DNA of 64,000 bases, taken from assembly GCA_016710585.1 (NCBI GenBank), contig JADJVN010000006.1:215156-279155 (forward strand). The letters are read 5' to 3'. This document shows positions 36,863 to 47,507 of the stretch, in pieces. Both the position numbers and the translations under genes were made by a program. The stretch comes from Saprospiraceae bacterium (GTDB lineage Bacteria; Bacteroidota; Bacteroidia; Chitinophagales; Saprospiraceae). The notes under the pieces are model-generated. The model had not been told where the DNA came from. It made no database searches and was given only the letters and a program-made list of their open reading frames with translations. Position 1 is the stretch's first letter, and every line of letters begins with the position of its first letter.

Positions 36863-39480
36863 CTATTTTTTTGCTTTTGTGGGACTTGATTTTTTTGTGG
36901 CTGCTGGTTTAGATTTAGTTGCAGTAGTTTTTTTAGCTGGAGCTGATTTTTTCTCCGTTGCTTTTTTCTTAGTTGCCTTTTTATCAAAAGCAGTTGGAAT
37001 CTGAGCGACGATGATTTTCTTAAAATCTTCAAGTGTCATAGTTGCTGCCATTTCACTTGTAACTTTTTGATCACCAATCTTTGGAATTGTCATCATTTTT
37101 TTACCGAATTTAATATACGGCCCCCATCTTCCATTCTCGACAGAAAAACCATCTTCAGTAAACTGATGAATATACCTATTAGCCTCCTTTTCTTCTTTAG
37201 TATCGATAAGCGGAATGGCTTCTTTAACAGTTATTTTATCGAAATCTATTCTTCTAGGTACATTGATAAACATACCGTTCCATTTTATGAATGGACCAAA
37301 TCTACCTTTACCCTTAGTGATAGGCAACTCCTTATAATGTCCTATTGGTGCATCTTCTGCTTGTTTTTCTTTGACGAGTTGAATCGCTTGTTCCACACTG
37401 ATCTCCAATGGATCGATATTTCTCGGGATCGACACAAATGCCTCTCCGATCTTCACATAAGGGCCGAATCTACCTGCACCTACACTCAATGCTTCGCCAT
37501 TATATTCTCCAAGTTCGCGTGGCAACTTAAAGAGTTCCATTGCTTCTTCAAAACTGATGGTCTCCATGTTTTGACCGCGTTTAAGATTCGCAAAACGAGG
37601 TTTTTCACCTTCTGGCAACTCATCTCTATCACCTATCTGAACGACAGGTCCAAAGCGAGTAAGTTGTACAAGAACCATTCTTCCAGACTCTGGGTCTGTT
37701 CCTAATTCTCGTCTACCCTTGGCTCTCTCACCCAATTCCATCACATTGCTGACAGTCGAGTGAAAAGGCCAATAAAACTCGTCGATCATTTTTACCCAAT
37801 CGCGGCTACCATCAGCTATCTCATCAAAGTCTTTTTCGATTTCAGCTGTGAAGCCATAATTCATGATATCCTTAAAATGACTGGTCAAATAATCACTGAC
37901 CACCATTCCAATATCTGTTGGATACAAAGCATTCTTTGTTGCTCCTGTATTTTCAACTAAAATCTCTTCTTTGATTTTTCCTGCAAGTAATGTTATAGTT
38001 TGATATTTTCTTTCTGTGCCTTCGCGAGATTCCTTTACAACATACCCTCTTCCCTCTTCCATAATCTTACTGATGGTCGGGGCATAGGTGGAAGGTCTTC
38101 CGATTCCCAATTCTTCCAGTTTTCTCACTAAACTTGCTTCAGTATATCTTGCTGCTGGTCTCGTAAAGCGCTCTATCGCAGATATCTTTTGATAGGTCAA
38201 TATATCGCCATTCTTCATTGGAGGAAGTAAAGATCCATTCTCTTCATCTTCTTCATCATTAGATTCGATATACAACTTAAGAAATCCATCAAACAGCAAT
38301 ACCTCACCTTCAGCAATAAACATTTCATCTTTTGCTTTTGATATAGAAATATCTACTTCAGTTTTTTCTAATTCTGCAGCTGACATCTGAGATGCCATCG
38401 CCCTTTTCCAAATTAAATCATATAATTTAATTTGATCGGAATCTGCTCCAGTCGATGGAAGATCCATATAAGTTGGTCTTATCGCTTCGTGAGCCTCTTG
38501 AGCAGATGCATTTTTTGTTTTATACTGTCTTGTGTGTAAATATTTTTCCAAACTGCTTTTTCAATCTCAATCGCCATTGCGCTTAAGGCAAGATCAGAAA
38601 TGCTGGTACTGTCTGTTCTCATATAGGTAATCATACCCGCCTCATATAATTTTTGTGCTGCAGACATCGTCCTATTCACACCAAAACCTAACTTCCTACT
38701 TGCCTCTTGCTGTAATGTTGAAGTCGTGAATGGAGGAGCAGGATTTCGCTTGACAGGTTTAACGGTCACCGCCTCAACTTTATATGTGGAATCAACACAT
38801 TTATCTATGAAAGCTTTGGCATCAGTTTTTGAATCGTAGCGTTTTTTGAGTGTCGCCTTAACTAAATTCTTGGATTCTGATTTGGTATTGAAGAGTGCTT
38901 CTACCTTAAAATATGGAGTAACTGGAAAGTCCTGTATCTCACGTTCTCTATCTACGACCAACTTAACTGCAACCGACTGTACTCTTCCTGCTGATAATTT
39001 ATTTTTTACTTTTCGCCAAAGTATTTCCGAAAGTTCAAAGCCAACTAGTCTATCAAGAACACGTCTTGCCTGCTGAGCATTGACAAGATTTAAATCTACA
39101 TTTCTAGGAACAGTGATTGCCTTTTGTATAGCGGGTTTGGTAATTTCCCTAAATACAATGCGTTTCACTACTTTCGGATCAAGTCCCAAGACCTCACATA
39201 AATGCCAAGAAATGGCTTCACCCTCTCGGTCCTCGTCCGTCGCTAACCATACTTCATCTACTTTCTTTACCCAATCCTTAAGTTCAGAAACAACTTTGAG
39301 TTTTTCAGGTGATACAATATAGTTTGGTTTAAACTTATTATCAATTTCGATGCCTTTGACACCTTTATCTAAATCTCTAATGTGACCATAACTTGACTTG
39401 ACCTTAAAATCCGATCCAAGGTATTTTTCGATGGTTTTTGCCTTTGCAGGTGACTCGACGATAAGTAATTTATTAGCCAT
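36863..39480 (-). CDS. topA: DNA topoisomerase I (one missing base)
   Basis: Relaxes negative supercoils through a Tyr-DNA intermediate. TOPRIM: 'LLIVESPAKAKTIEKYLG' and 'WLATDEDREGEAISW'. The active-site Tyr is in 'MITYMRTDST'. The C-terminal half has repeated 'GRFGPYVKIGEAFVSI' / 'GRFGPFIKWNGMFINV' / 'GRWGPYIKFGKKM' modules in place of zinc fingers, and a Lys/Ala/Thr-rich tail from about 36990 to 36870. The frame breaks at 38541-38545 (A5 on the coding strand): one more A reads '...IEKAVWKKYLHTRQYKTK' without interruption, giving ~872 residues. As topA is essential, a sequence error is the likely cause. Confidence 0.95.
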
Positions 39481-39509
39481 AGGCTTCTTTTCTTTATAAA
39501 AAAACGCGG

Positions 39510-39517
39510 CAAATGTA
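39510..39517 (-). promoter_or_regulatory. -7 promoter element for topA (TACATTTG)
   Basis: Exact TAnnTTTG on the reverse strand, 30 bases upstream of ATG 39480. Confidence 0.5.
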
Positions 39518-39631
39518 TGTAATAAATTATTGAAAAAACAAATCTATTTTATACAATGCAACATTTCTAGCATCAAAATCAACAGATTATAGTTAAATAT
39601 TAAGTGTAAGATATAAATAAACTAAATTAGC

Positions 39632-40126
39632 TTAGGATTTGATTGTCTTTGCTTTACGCAGCTCTACTTCATGCTCTGATTTGCGTTTGTCCACATATTT
39701 TTTGATTAAGCCTGCTTCATCCAATTCTTTTCCATTCACCTTGCGATACAAGCCTCTCAACAGGAGATCCACGATATCGTCTGGATGTGACATTCCCTTT
39801 AAACGGTAATAATGACTCAATCTGCTTCCTTCCACGAGTGACCAGTTCAGTTCTATCCATCTTCCCAAGCTAAAATGCAATTTACTTGCGATGATGTCTT
39901 CAGTCGTAGCTTTCATTTTATTCCTTCCAGTGCTATCCGACAACTTAAAGAGTTGTTCTAGTGCATCCTCAGTATTTTTGGGAATATAGACATCATCGAT
40001 GCGGGAAAGCTTGATTCGAGCATCATATTTCTGCTTCAATTCTTGTTCATTTACAGCTTGAGCTGAGATCAAAGAAACTGAAAATAAACACCTATACAAA
40101 ATAAATATATACTTTAGCATCACCAT
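39632..40126 (-). CDS. DUF6794-like exported protein
   Basis: 164 residues. The N-terminal signal ends at 'SVSLISAQ'. The body matches what I know of DUF6794: 'DVYIPKNTEDALEQLFKLSD', 'ASKLHFSLGRWIELNWSL', 'HPDDIVDLLLRGLYRKVNGK', and a charged C-terminal helix. No catalytic residues stand out, and the function is unknown. A second Met two codons in is an equally good start. It diverges from the next small membrane protein gene with a 33-base gap. Confidence 0.65.
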   Translation of the reverse strand: MVMLKYIFILYRCLFSVSLISAQAVNEQELKQKYDARIKLSRIDDVYIPKNTEDALEQLFKLSDSTGRNKMKATTEDIIASKLHFSLGRWIELNWSLVEGSRLSHYYRLKGMSHPDDIVDLLLRGLYRKVNGKELDEAGLIKKYVDKRKSEHEVELRKAKTIKS

Positions 40127-40159
40127 ATTCGGTTTAATAGATTTGAATAAAATTCATTC

Positions 40160-40462
40160 ATGCAAAATCAACGCCAAGAAGATATAAAAAATTTCCCAAT
40201 TTTAAAAACTTCAATAATTTTAACTTTAATTTTAGCAAGTCTATGGCTAATCAATGATTTTTGGGCTAGTTTCTTAAGCATACTTATAACTATGATTAGC
40301 TTTTTTATATTAATCATCAGTTATATTGTAGAATGGATAGAGCCTAGTAAAATTCCACGTTGGTATTTTCAACTGTTAATAGTGTTTTTGTTAATTCCTT
40401 TGATTCTCGGCTTGGTTTTTGGTTCAATATATGGGTTTAAGTTTGATTGGATGAAGCTTTGA
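40160..40462 (+). CDS. Hypothetical three-TM membrane protein
   Basis: 100 residues, mostly hydrophobic. TM segments lie at about 18-35 ('SIILTLILASLWLI'), 38-58 ('ASFLSILITMISFFILIISY') and 70-93 ('FQLLIVFLLIPLILGLVFGS'). It has a polar N-terminus and a short C-terminal 'FDWMKL'. I do not recognise a family. Confidence 0.55.
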   Translation: MQNQRQEDIKNFPILKTSIILTLILASLWLINDFWASFLSILITMISFFILIISYIVEWIEPSKIPRWYFQLLIVFLLIPLILGLVFGSIYGFKFDWMKL

Positions 40463-40582
40463 CAAATTAAATTTTTGAAATTAGGCCTTCAAAAAATAAT
40501 TCAAAAAGATATTTTTGAAGAATATCAAAAAGCATATTATTTTTAACACTGCTTTGTTAAAAGATGTAGTAGTGTAAATCCC

Positions 40583-43500
40583 ATGCAAAAATTCAGTTTA
40601 TTTACTTTTTTTCTTGCGATTGTGATTATTGATGTTGTAGCCCAAAGCACAATAAAATTTTCAAAATCCGATGTTTGTGATGAGTCAGCAATTGCTGTAA
40701 AATTACCTAATGCATGTGGACTAATGGTCAATGCAGGGCCAGATATCACAATATGTCAGGGGCAAGGAAAAATATTGAATGCTAGTGTTATTGGAGGAAA
40801 TGCCCCAACATTGGAGTGGCAGTCAGCAGATGGATTGGATGATCCAACCAAATTAAAACCAACCGCTAATCCGACTGTAACGACGACTTATACGCTTACT
40901 GCTAGGGCTATGTCAAATGAATTAATTGTAAATGGTGGATTAGAAGGAGGTATCTCTCCATCAACTACAAGTTATAATTTAGTAGGATGGATGTCATTGC
41001 CTACAAGTTCAAATTCAAATTATTCTATCTTTACTTACCCACAAATTAGCTCACAATTTGGATGTTCGACCCGAGGCGCAAACTCAATGGTTTGCCACGG
41101 CAGTGGCGGCGTAGGTCAAAATTTTTGGTGTCAAACGATAGCAGTAAATCCAGGTCGAGATTACAAATTTAGTTTTTGGATAATGAGTGTTTTTAATTTT
41201 TTCTTTACTCCTAATATAGTAATGAAAATAAATAATGTAACTATAACTTCTGGAGCCACATCTGGCATTTGTTCTTGGGATGAAGTGTCAGGAGTATGGA
41301 ATTCAGGAGGGAACACCAGTGCCACGATTTGTTTTGCAAATTCAACAAATGGGGCATTTGGAAATGCTTTTGCTTTTGATGATGTATCATTTAAAGAATG
41401 TTGTGAAGAAAAAGATGATGTGAAGGTTACTGTGTATGAGATAGAAGCAATGATCACAGATCCAGAAGAAATAAATTGTAAAAATCGTCCTTTGACCATA
41501 GATGGATCAGCTTCAAAACCGAGCACTGGTGTGACTTATGAGTGGTCCACTACTAATGGTAAAATAATAGGCGCTACCAATATGAGTAAAGTTCAAATCG
41601 ATGCTCCTGGCAATTATAAACTTAAAGTAAAAGGTCAGTATGGATGTGAAGCGGAAAAAGAAGTCACCGTAAATGGCAGTGTAAAACCACCTTCACTTCA
41701 AGCAAAAGGCACGGCTATAAAATGTATACCGGGATATGGCGTGATTGAAGCTAATTCAGTGGTGGATTATGAATATAATTGGGAAGGACCTAATAATTTT
41801 ATGAGCAACCGGTTTAAGGAAAATGTATTAGAATCAGGTCAATACTTTCTCACTGTTACAGATGGATTTGGCTGTACAAATACAGCTTCAGTTTTTATTC
41901 AAGATCAACGAAATATCTATAGCATATTGATAAAAGGAGATACAATTACTTGTAGTAAGGATTCCATTTTATTAAATGCCAATGTAGCACTCAAAAACAT
42001 GAATTATACATGGAAATATCCAAATGGAACTACAAAAAACAATAGCAATATATTTACTCGAGATACGGGTTGGCATTTTGTAACTGCAATAGATAGCATT
42101 GGATGTATCGCTAAGGATTCGTTTTATGTGATTGATTATAAAAAAAATCTACCAATCAAATTTAAAGCAGATACCTTGAATTGTAAACAAACAGAAATCA
42201 GAATTTTACTCATCTCAGATACTTCTGGAACTGTAACATGGACTGGACCTAATTCCTTTACTTCTCAAGAATTTCATCCAAAAGTTAAAGAATCGGGATG
42301 GTATTATGTAAACATCCTTACAAAGGATGCTTGTGTTGGATTTGATTCAGTGTTTGTTTTTTCTGATTTTGCAATTCCAGATATCGAAAATCTTTCACCA
42401 GATACACTCACTTGTTTAAAGCAAAGTATTACTAAATTCGGGAAGAGTGCCACTTCAAATGTTGCATTTGAATGGAGGCAGAATGGCTTAGTTCTTAATC
42501 AGAATTCTAGTATTGACATCATCGATTCAGGGAATTATATCCTGCGCGTTATCGCGCCAAATGGATGCTATAATGAACAACAATTTAATATTTTAAAAAA
42601 CACAAATCCTCCAGTTTTCAGTGTGGTCGATGACACATTGAATTGCAGAAAAAAAAGTGTGAACTTATACTTTAATAGTACAGAAAAAATTTCTCAAATA
42701 TTATGGAAAGGACCCAATGCATTTCAATCGAGTGACAGTTCCATTTTGACGAGCAATGCTGGGACATATTCTCTTGAATTGACAGGACTCAACGGATGTA
42801 TAGATAAAAAACAAATAGAAATTTCGTTGGATACGGCAAAGCCAAATTTGATTTTTACTGTGGACACTATTAGCTGTAAATCTCCAGTGGTTGTTCCAAA
42901 AATAGTGCCTGACAGCAATAATATTTCATTTGTTTGGCGCATACAAAACAATATTATATCTAACACAAGTCAAGTCATGTTGACCCAAGGTGGATTGTTG
43001 GAAGTAGAAATCGAAGGAAAAAATGGCTGTAAAAATTTCTATTCACAAAATGTATTTGAGGATAAAAAATTACCATTATCACAATTATCAGCAGATACGA
43101 TAAAGTGCAATTCAACTGCTTTTCTAGAGTCTATTCCACTTTCTGATTGGGAAGATTTTACTTGGACAGGACCGAACAACTTTTCAAGCAAAAAACAAAA
43201 GGAAATTGTCACTTCACCAGGTTTATATTATTTAGAAATAATTGGTAAAAATGGATGTAGAAGTTTGGATTCTATTCGAGTTATTCAGAAAGATATTTTA
43301 CCAAATATTTTTGCTAAAGATGATACGATCACATGCGCTAAATCGATCATCACACTAGATGGAGGTTCTAGCACTTCAGGGGTTACTTTTTCTTGGATAG
43401 GACCAAATGGATTTAAGTCTTCTATTGCCAATCCCACTGTTAAGGATTCAGGTATTTATACCCTTTTTGTCACGGATATGAATGGATGTGTGGCTACAAA

Positions 43501-45004
43501 AGAAATACGAATCATAAAAATAGGAGAAGTTCCTGAAGTATTTATTATAGCAAATGACAGCATTCTAACTTGTAAAAATGATACTGTTGTACTTAACTAT
43601 TCTACAGGATCTGCACAACATAATATCAAATGGACTGGACCGAACAATTTCTCAAGTACAAATAAGATTATAAAAACTACAATTCCTGGAACTTATTCAT
43701 TGGAACTCATCAATGAATATGGATGTATAACAACTACAAGTAAAACAATCACTGAAAACAAAATCAAACCAATAATCTCAGTAAAAAAAGATACAATAAC
43801 ATGTGTCAAAAATTCATTAAATCAAGTGTTAGTTACAAACGACACTGGCCTAACAATCAAGTGGACTGGGCCAAATGGTTTTAGTTCAAACTTGATAAAT
43901 CCGACCATTATAGATTCAGGAACTTATCAAATAAGTGCTGAAAATATTTTTGGGTGTAAAGAGATTTTTGAGGTTTACATATCAAAAAATGTAAATATTC
44001 CCTTTGTTAAAGTTACTGGTGACTCAATTACTTGCAAACAAAGTTTTGCCAACCTTATAGCATCAAATTTTAATTCATCCTTTATATTGGATTGGGATGG
44101 ACCAAATGGTTTTAAATCAAACAAAGCTAGCCTCCAAGTCAATGAACCGGGATTATATGCATGCATCATTACGGATCCTGAAAATGGTTGTTTTTACTCT
44201 GATATTTTCGAAGTAAAAGCAGATACAAATAGAATTAAAGATATTGGTCTAGAGGTTATTAATGAGACATGTAACGGATCAAATGGTGAAATTTGTTTAT
44301 GCAATATTTTGGGTGGTAAATCTCCATATTTATTTTCAATAGATGGCGGCCAAAGTTTTAAAAGTAATTTTAATTTTACCAATTTGAAAAGCGGAAATTA
44401 TCCATTATTGATTAAGGATGATAATGATTGTTTGTTCACCGACACGGCAATCATTGACAATGAAGGAGCGCTTGATTTTGATGTTGATTCTATATTATAT
44501 TTCAATAAAGGCGAAAGCAGAAATATTGATTTGACTTTCAAATCTTCTAAAGACAAGATTAAATTAATCTCATGGAGTCCAAGCGATCAACTCAATTGTG
44601 ATCAATGTGAAGTACCTGTGATCACGGCAAACTTTAACCAAGATATTTATGTAAAAATTGAAGATATTTATGGATGTTCACTCACAAGAAAAATCAGAAT
44701 TGTTGTGAATGACCAAAATGAGATATATTTTCCAAATGCAGTATCATTTAATGATGATGGCTTAAATGACATCTTTTTTCCAGTGAGCAAAAATCCATTA
44801 AGTATAAATTATTTAAGAATTTATAATAGATGGGGAGAATTATTATTTGAGAATAAAAAATTTAGCTCTAATGTCAAAGAAGCCGGATGGAATGGGTACT
44901 ATAGAAATAAAATGGTAAACCCTGGAGTATATATTTATACCATTGAGTATATTCAAAATGATATCGTCAAAAGAATTTCTAGCGATTTTACAGTATTAAA
45001 ATAA
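40583..45004 (+). CDS. Giant secreted protein with ~11 Ig-like modules and T9SS type B sorting domain
   Basis: 1473 residues. Signal peptide (residues 1-21, ending 'IIDVVAQ'), then a PKD/Ig-like segment ('NAGPDITICQGQGKILNASV') and a carbohydrate-binding-like sandwich ('NELIVNGGLEGG' to 'FAFDDVSFKECCEE'). About eleven ~85-residue modules follow, each opening with a 'D.ITC'-type Cys. At least eight contain 'W.GPN.F.S' (e.g. 'WTGPNNFSSK', 'WIGPNGFKSS'), and most close on 'NGC', so one disulphide per module is likely. A SprB-like stretch ('NGEICLCNILGGKSPYLFSI') precedes the gliding-associated C-terminal domain ('IYFPNAVSFNDDGLNDIFFP', 'IYNRWGELLFENKKF', 'GVYIYTIEYIQ'), the type B T9SS signal. 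Probably a surface adhesin. Confidence 0.9.
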   Translation: MQKFSLFTFFLAIVIIDVVAQSTIKFSKSDVCDESAIAVKLPNACGLMVNAGPDITICQGQGKILNASVIGGNAPTLEWQSADGLDDPTKLKPTANPTVTTTYTLTARAMSNELIVNGGLEGGISPSTTSYNLVGWMSLPTSSNSNYSIFTYPQISSQFGCSTRGANSMVCHGSGGVGQNFWCQTIAVNPGRDYKFSFWIMSVFNFFFTPNIVMKINNVTITSGATSGICSWDEVSGVWNSGGNTSATICFANSTNGAFGNAFAFDDVSFKECCEEKDDVKVTVYEIEAMITDPEEINCKNRPLTIDGSASKPSTGVTYEWSTTNGKIIGATNMSKVQIDAPGNYKLKVKGQYGCEAEKEVTVNGSVKPPSLQAKGTAIKCIPGYGVIEANSVVDYEYNWEGPNNFMSNRFKENVLESGQYFLTVTDGFGCTNTASVFIQDQRNIYSILIKGDTITCSKDSILLNANVALKNMNYTWKYPNGTTKNNSNIFTRDTGWHFVTAIDSIGCIAKDSFYVIDYKKNLPIKFKADTLNCKQTEIRILLISDTSGTVTWTGPNSFTSQEFHPKVKESGWYYVNILTKDACVGFDSVFVFSDFAIPDIENLSPDTLTCLKQSITKFGKSATSNVAFEWRQNGLVLNQNSSIDIIDSGNYILRVIAPNGCYNEQQFNILKNTNPPVFSVVDDTLNCRKKSVNLYFNSTEKISQILWKGPNAFQSSDSSILTSNAGTYSLELTGLNGCIDKKQIEISLDTAKPNLIFTVDTISCKSPVVVPKIVPDSNNISFVWRIQNNIISNTSQVMLTQGGLLEVEIEGKNGCKNFYSQNVFEDKKLPLSQLSADTIKCNSTAFLESIPLSDWEDFTWTGPNNFSSKKQKEIVTSPGLYYLEIIGKNGCRSLDSIRVIQKDILPNIFAKDDTITCAKSIITLDGGSSTSGVTFSWIGPNGFKSSIANPTVKDSGIYTLFVTDMNGCVATKEIRIIKIGEVPEVFIIANDSILTCKNDTVVLNYSTGSAQHNIKWTGPNNFSSTNKIIKTTIPGTYSLELINEYGCITTTSKTITENKIKPIISVKKDTITCVKNSLNQVLVTNDTGLTIKWTGPNGFSSNLINPTIIDSGTYQISAENIFGCKEIFEVYISKNVNIPFVKVTGDSITCKQSFANLIASNFNSSFILDWDGPNGFKSNKASLQVNEPGLYACIITDPENGCFYSDIFEVKADTNRIKDIGLEVINETCNGSNGEICLCNILGGKSPYLFSIDGGQSFKSNFNFTNLKSGNYPLLIKDDNDCLFTDTAIIDNEGALDFDVDSILYFNKGESRNIDLTFKSSKDKIKLISWSPSDQLNCDQCEVPVITANFNQDIYVKIEDIYGCSLTRKIRIVVNDQNEIYFPNAVSFNDDGLNDIFFPVSKNPLSINYLRIYNRWGELLFENKKFSSNVKEAGWNGYYRNKMVNPGVYIYTIEYIQNDIVKRISSDFTVLK

Positions 45005-45019
45005 CAATCTGTAGATATT

Positions 45020-46533
45020 CTAGCTATACATTTCTTCACGCAATGCTTTGATCTTTTGATCTGAAAGATACTCATCAAAACTTACCAATCTATCTATCGT
45101 TCCTTTTGGGGTCAATTCAATGACTCTATTACAAACTGTCTGCATGAAAGTATGGTCATGAGAGCTGATCAATATATTGCCATTAAAAGATGTCATATTC
45201 TCATTGAATGCTTGAATACTTTCCAAATCTAAGTGATTGGTAGGTTCATCGAGTAAGAGCACATTCGGATTTTGAAGCATCATTTTTGACAACATGCATC
45301 TCACCTTTTCACCTCCACTGAGTACATTAGTCATCTTCATTACTTCATCCCCTGTGAATAACATTCTTCCTAGATAACTTCTCAAGAACAACTCATCGAC
45401 GTCAGTTATCGTTGGTGGTACATATTCTCTTAACCAATCCATAAGATTCACAGCATTCTTAAAGAACTCCGCATTTTCATTGGGCAAATAAGCTTTTGTA
45501 ATAGTGATCCCCCATTCTACACGGCCATTTTGTGCTGCTATCTCACCTTGTATGATATCAAAGAATGTATGTATTGCAGTCTGATCCTTGGTCACCAAAG
45601 CGATCTTATCGCCTTTGTTTACTCTAAAGCTGATGTCACTAAACAATACCCGATCATCTGTAGCTGCTCTCAAAGAATCGACCAATAATATTTGGTCGCC
45701 TACCTCTCTCTCCGGCTTAAAGACAATTCCTGGATATTTTCTTGAAGATGGCTTAATCTCTTCTATAGCCAACTTATCCAAAGCTTTCTTCCGACTCGTA
45801 GCTTGTTTACTCTTTGAAGCATTCGCACTAAAAGTGTAGAGACTGATCTTTTGACGATCGACATCAGCGACATGAGTACACACCGCATCAAGAAAGTGTC
45901 TATCGTGACTGACGACAATGACGATATTCTGGTAATCCGCCAAAAATTCTCAAGCCAACCCACTGTCTCGACATCCAATCCGTTCGTAGGCTCATCGAGC
46001 AATAAAATATCTGGATTTCCATAAAGGGCTTGAGCCAATAAAACCCTTACTTTTAATGGTCCTGGTAAATCAACCATCTTTAGCTGATGATATTTTTCTT
46101 CTACACCTAGATCACTCAGCAATGAGCCTGCATCACTTTCGGCCATATAGCCTCCGATTTCACCAAACTCTTCCTCTAATTTTGCTGCTCTATTTCCATC
46201 TTCTTCGTTAAAATCCTCTTTCAAATAAATGGCTTCTCTCTGCTCAATCAATTCCCATAAGCGCTTATGCCCTTTGATTACAGTATTGATGCAGGTAAAA
46301 TCATCAAATTCAAATTGATTTTGCTTTAAGACTGCCATTCTTTCTCCTGGGCTTATCTCTATCCAACCTTTATTGGGTGCTAGTTCTCCACTCAGAATTT
46401 TAAGAAATGTACTTTTTCCCGCTCCGTTAGCACCAATAATACCATAGCAATTTCCCTTTGTAAATGAGACATTTACTTCATCAAAAAGGATTCTTTTGCC
46501 ATAAGCTAAAGATATATTAACCGCACTGATCAT
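45020..46533 (-). CDS. YbiT-like ABC-F ATPase (one missing base; linker arm shortened)
   Basis: Ribosome-associated ABC-F protein. Domain 1 has 'GIIGANGAGKSTFLKILSGE' (Walker A) and 'DILLLDEPTNGLDVETVGWL' (Walker B). Domain 2 has a non-canonical P-loop ('VTKDQTAIHTFFDIIQGE', common in this Bacteroidota branch), 'VLSGGEKVRCMLSKMM' and 'VLLLDEPTNHLDLESI'. The frame breaks near 45947: one more base in the T5 run gives 'WLENFLADYQNIVIVVSHDR'. Independently, 'DRQKISLYT' is followed directly by 'FSANASKSKQATSRKK'. In E. coli YbiT about 37 residues stand between them, namely the first helix of the interdomain arm that reaches the P-site tRNA. The deletion is in frame. Either the assembly lost ~111 bases or this protein has a half-arm. 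Confidence 0.9.
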
Positions 46534-46554
46534 GAATTTTCATTATTTGAACTG

Positions 46555-46562
46555 CAAAAATA
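46555..46562 (-). promoter_or_regulatory. -7 promoter element for the ABC-F gene (TATTTTTG)
   Basis: Exact TAnnTTTG on the reverse strand, 22 bases upstream of ATG 46533. Confidence 0.5.
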
Positions 46563-46651
46563 CATTAGGAAAGGCTAATATCTCTATGTCTATTGTTCAT
46601 TCACTATTTATTAATAGCAAAAAAAATATTTTAAATAAGCAAAAATTGTAA

Positions 46652-46659
46652 TACCTTCG
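46652..46659 (+). promoter_or_regulatory. Probable -7 element for the Bax-inhibitor-like gene (TACCTTCG)
   Basis: One mismatch to TAnnTTTG, 24 bases before ATG 46683, at the spacing usual in this window. Confidence 0.4.
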
Positions 46660-46682
46660 TATCAATAAAAAACGAAATTAAT

Positions 46683-47420
46683 ATGGCATTTAACCTATTT
46701 AAAGAAAGTTCAAATCCTGTTTTAAAACAAACCATTCTTGACAATACAGGATATGTCAGCAGGTCTGAGTCAATGACAGCATCTGGAGCAGTGAATAAAA
46801 CACTCTTTTTAGCTGTTTTATTAGTAATTGGGGCTGACTTCGGATGGACTTTTCCCAATAAATTGTTTTTGCTTCCAGCAGCTATTTTAGGATTGGTATT
46901 AGTTTTAATCGCTTCATTTAAAAAAGAATGGTCACCATTTATTGCGCCAATTTATGCCATCGTCGAAGGGGTATTTGTTGGTACGATATCACTAGCCTAT
47001 TCTTATGCATTTGATGGTATTATTTTCCATGCAGTTAGTCTTACTATTGGTGTTTTATTTTTGATGTTGTTTTTGTATAAGGCAAAAATAATTCAAGTAA
47101 CTCAAAGACTTCGCTCAGTAATCATGATGGCTACTGGTGCGATCATGTTGACTTATTTGGTCTCATTCGTATTGAGTTTTTTCAACATACAAGTACCAAT
47201 GATACACAGCACAGGTTTACTTGGTATTGGATTCAGTCTGGTAGTCGTGGTGATCGCTTCATTAAATCTATTATTAGATTTTGATTTTTTTGAAAAAGGT
47301 CAACAAGCTGGACTTCCAAAACACATGGAGTGGTTTGCTGGAATGGGATTGATCATTACCTTGGTATGGTTATATTTAGAAATCTTAAGATTGCTATCCA
47401 AATTTACTAGTAGAGATTAA
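46683..47420 (+). CDS. Bax inhibitor-1/YccA family membrane protein
   Basis: 245 residues with seven predicted TM helices after a ~35-residue soluble N-terminus. Family hallmarks: 'FAFDGIIFHAVSLTIGVLFLML'-type TM3/4 (here 'AFDGIIFHAVSLTIG'), 'PIYAIVEGVFVGTISL', and the C-terminal 'LNLLLDFDFFEKGQQAGLPK' with paired acidic residues, followed by 'WFAGMGLIITLVWLYLEILR'. BI-1 relatives are pH-sensitive Ca2+ leak channels; the role in bacteria is little known. A strong terminator follows. Confidence 0.92.
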   Translation: MAFNLFKESSNPVLKQTILDNTGYVSRSESMTASGAVNKTLFLAVLLVIGADFGWTFPNKLFLLPAAILGLVLVLIASFKKEWSPFIAPIYAIVEGVFVGTISLAYSYAFDGIIFHAVSLTIGVLFLMLFLYKAKIIQVTQRLRSVIMMATGAIMLTYLVSFVLSFFNIQVPMIHSTGLLGIGFSLVVVVIASLNLLLDFDFFEKGQQAGLPKHMEWFAGMGLIITLVWLYLEILRLLSKFTSRD

Positions 47421-47456
47421 ATTCGATTGATTCGAACAGAATATAAAAATATATTT

Positions 47457-47492
47457 AATTCATGATCTTGAAAAAGGTCATGAATTTTTTTT
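47457..47492 (+). terminator. Rho-independent terminator
   Basis: AATTCATGA(T)C ... G(G)TCATGAATT inverted repeat around an A-rich loop, followed by T8. It lies 37 bases after the Bax-inhibitor-like stop codon. Confidence 0.8.
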
Positions 47493-47507
47493 AATAAAAG
47501 TTTCTTT

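Noticed and set aside
45020..46533. Two separate ABC transporter ATPase genes
   Set aside because: The frames overlap, join with one base, and together match the twin-ATPase ABC-F layout. There are no transmembrane partners.
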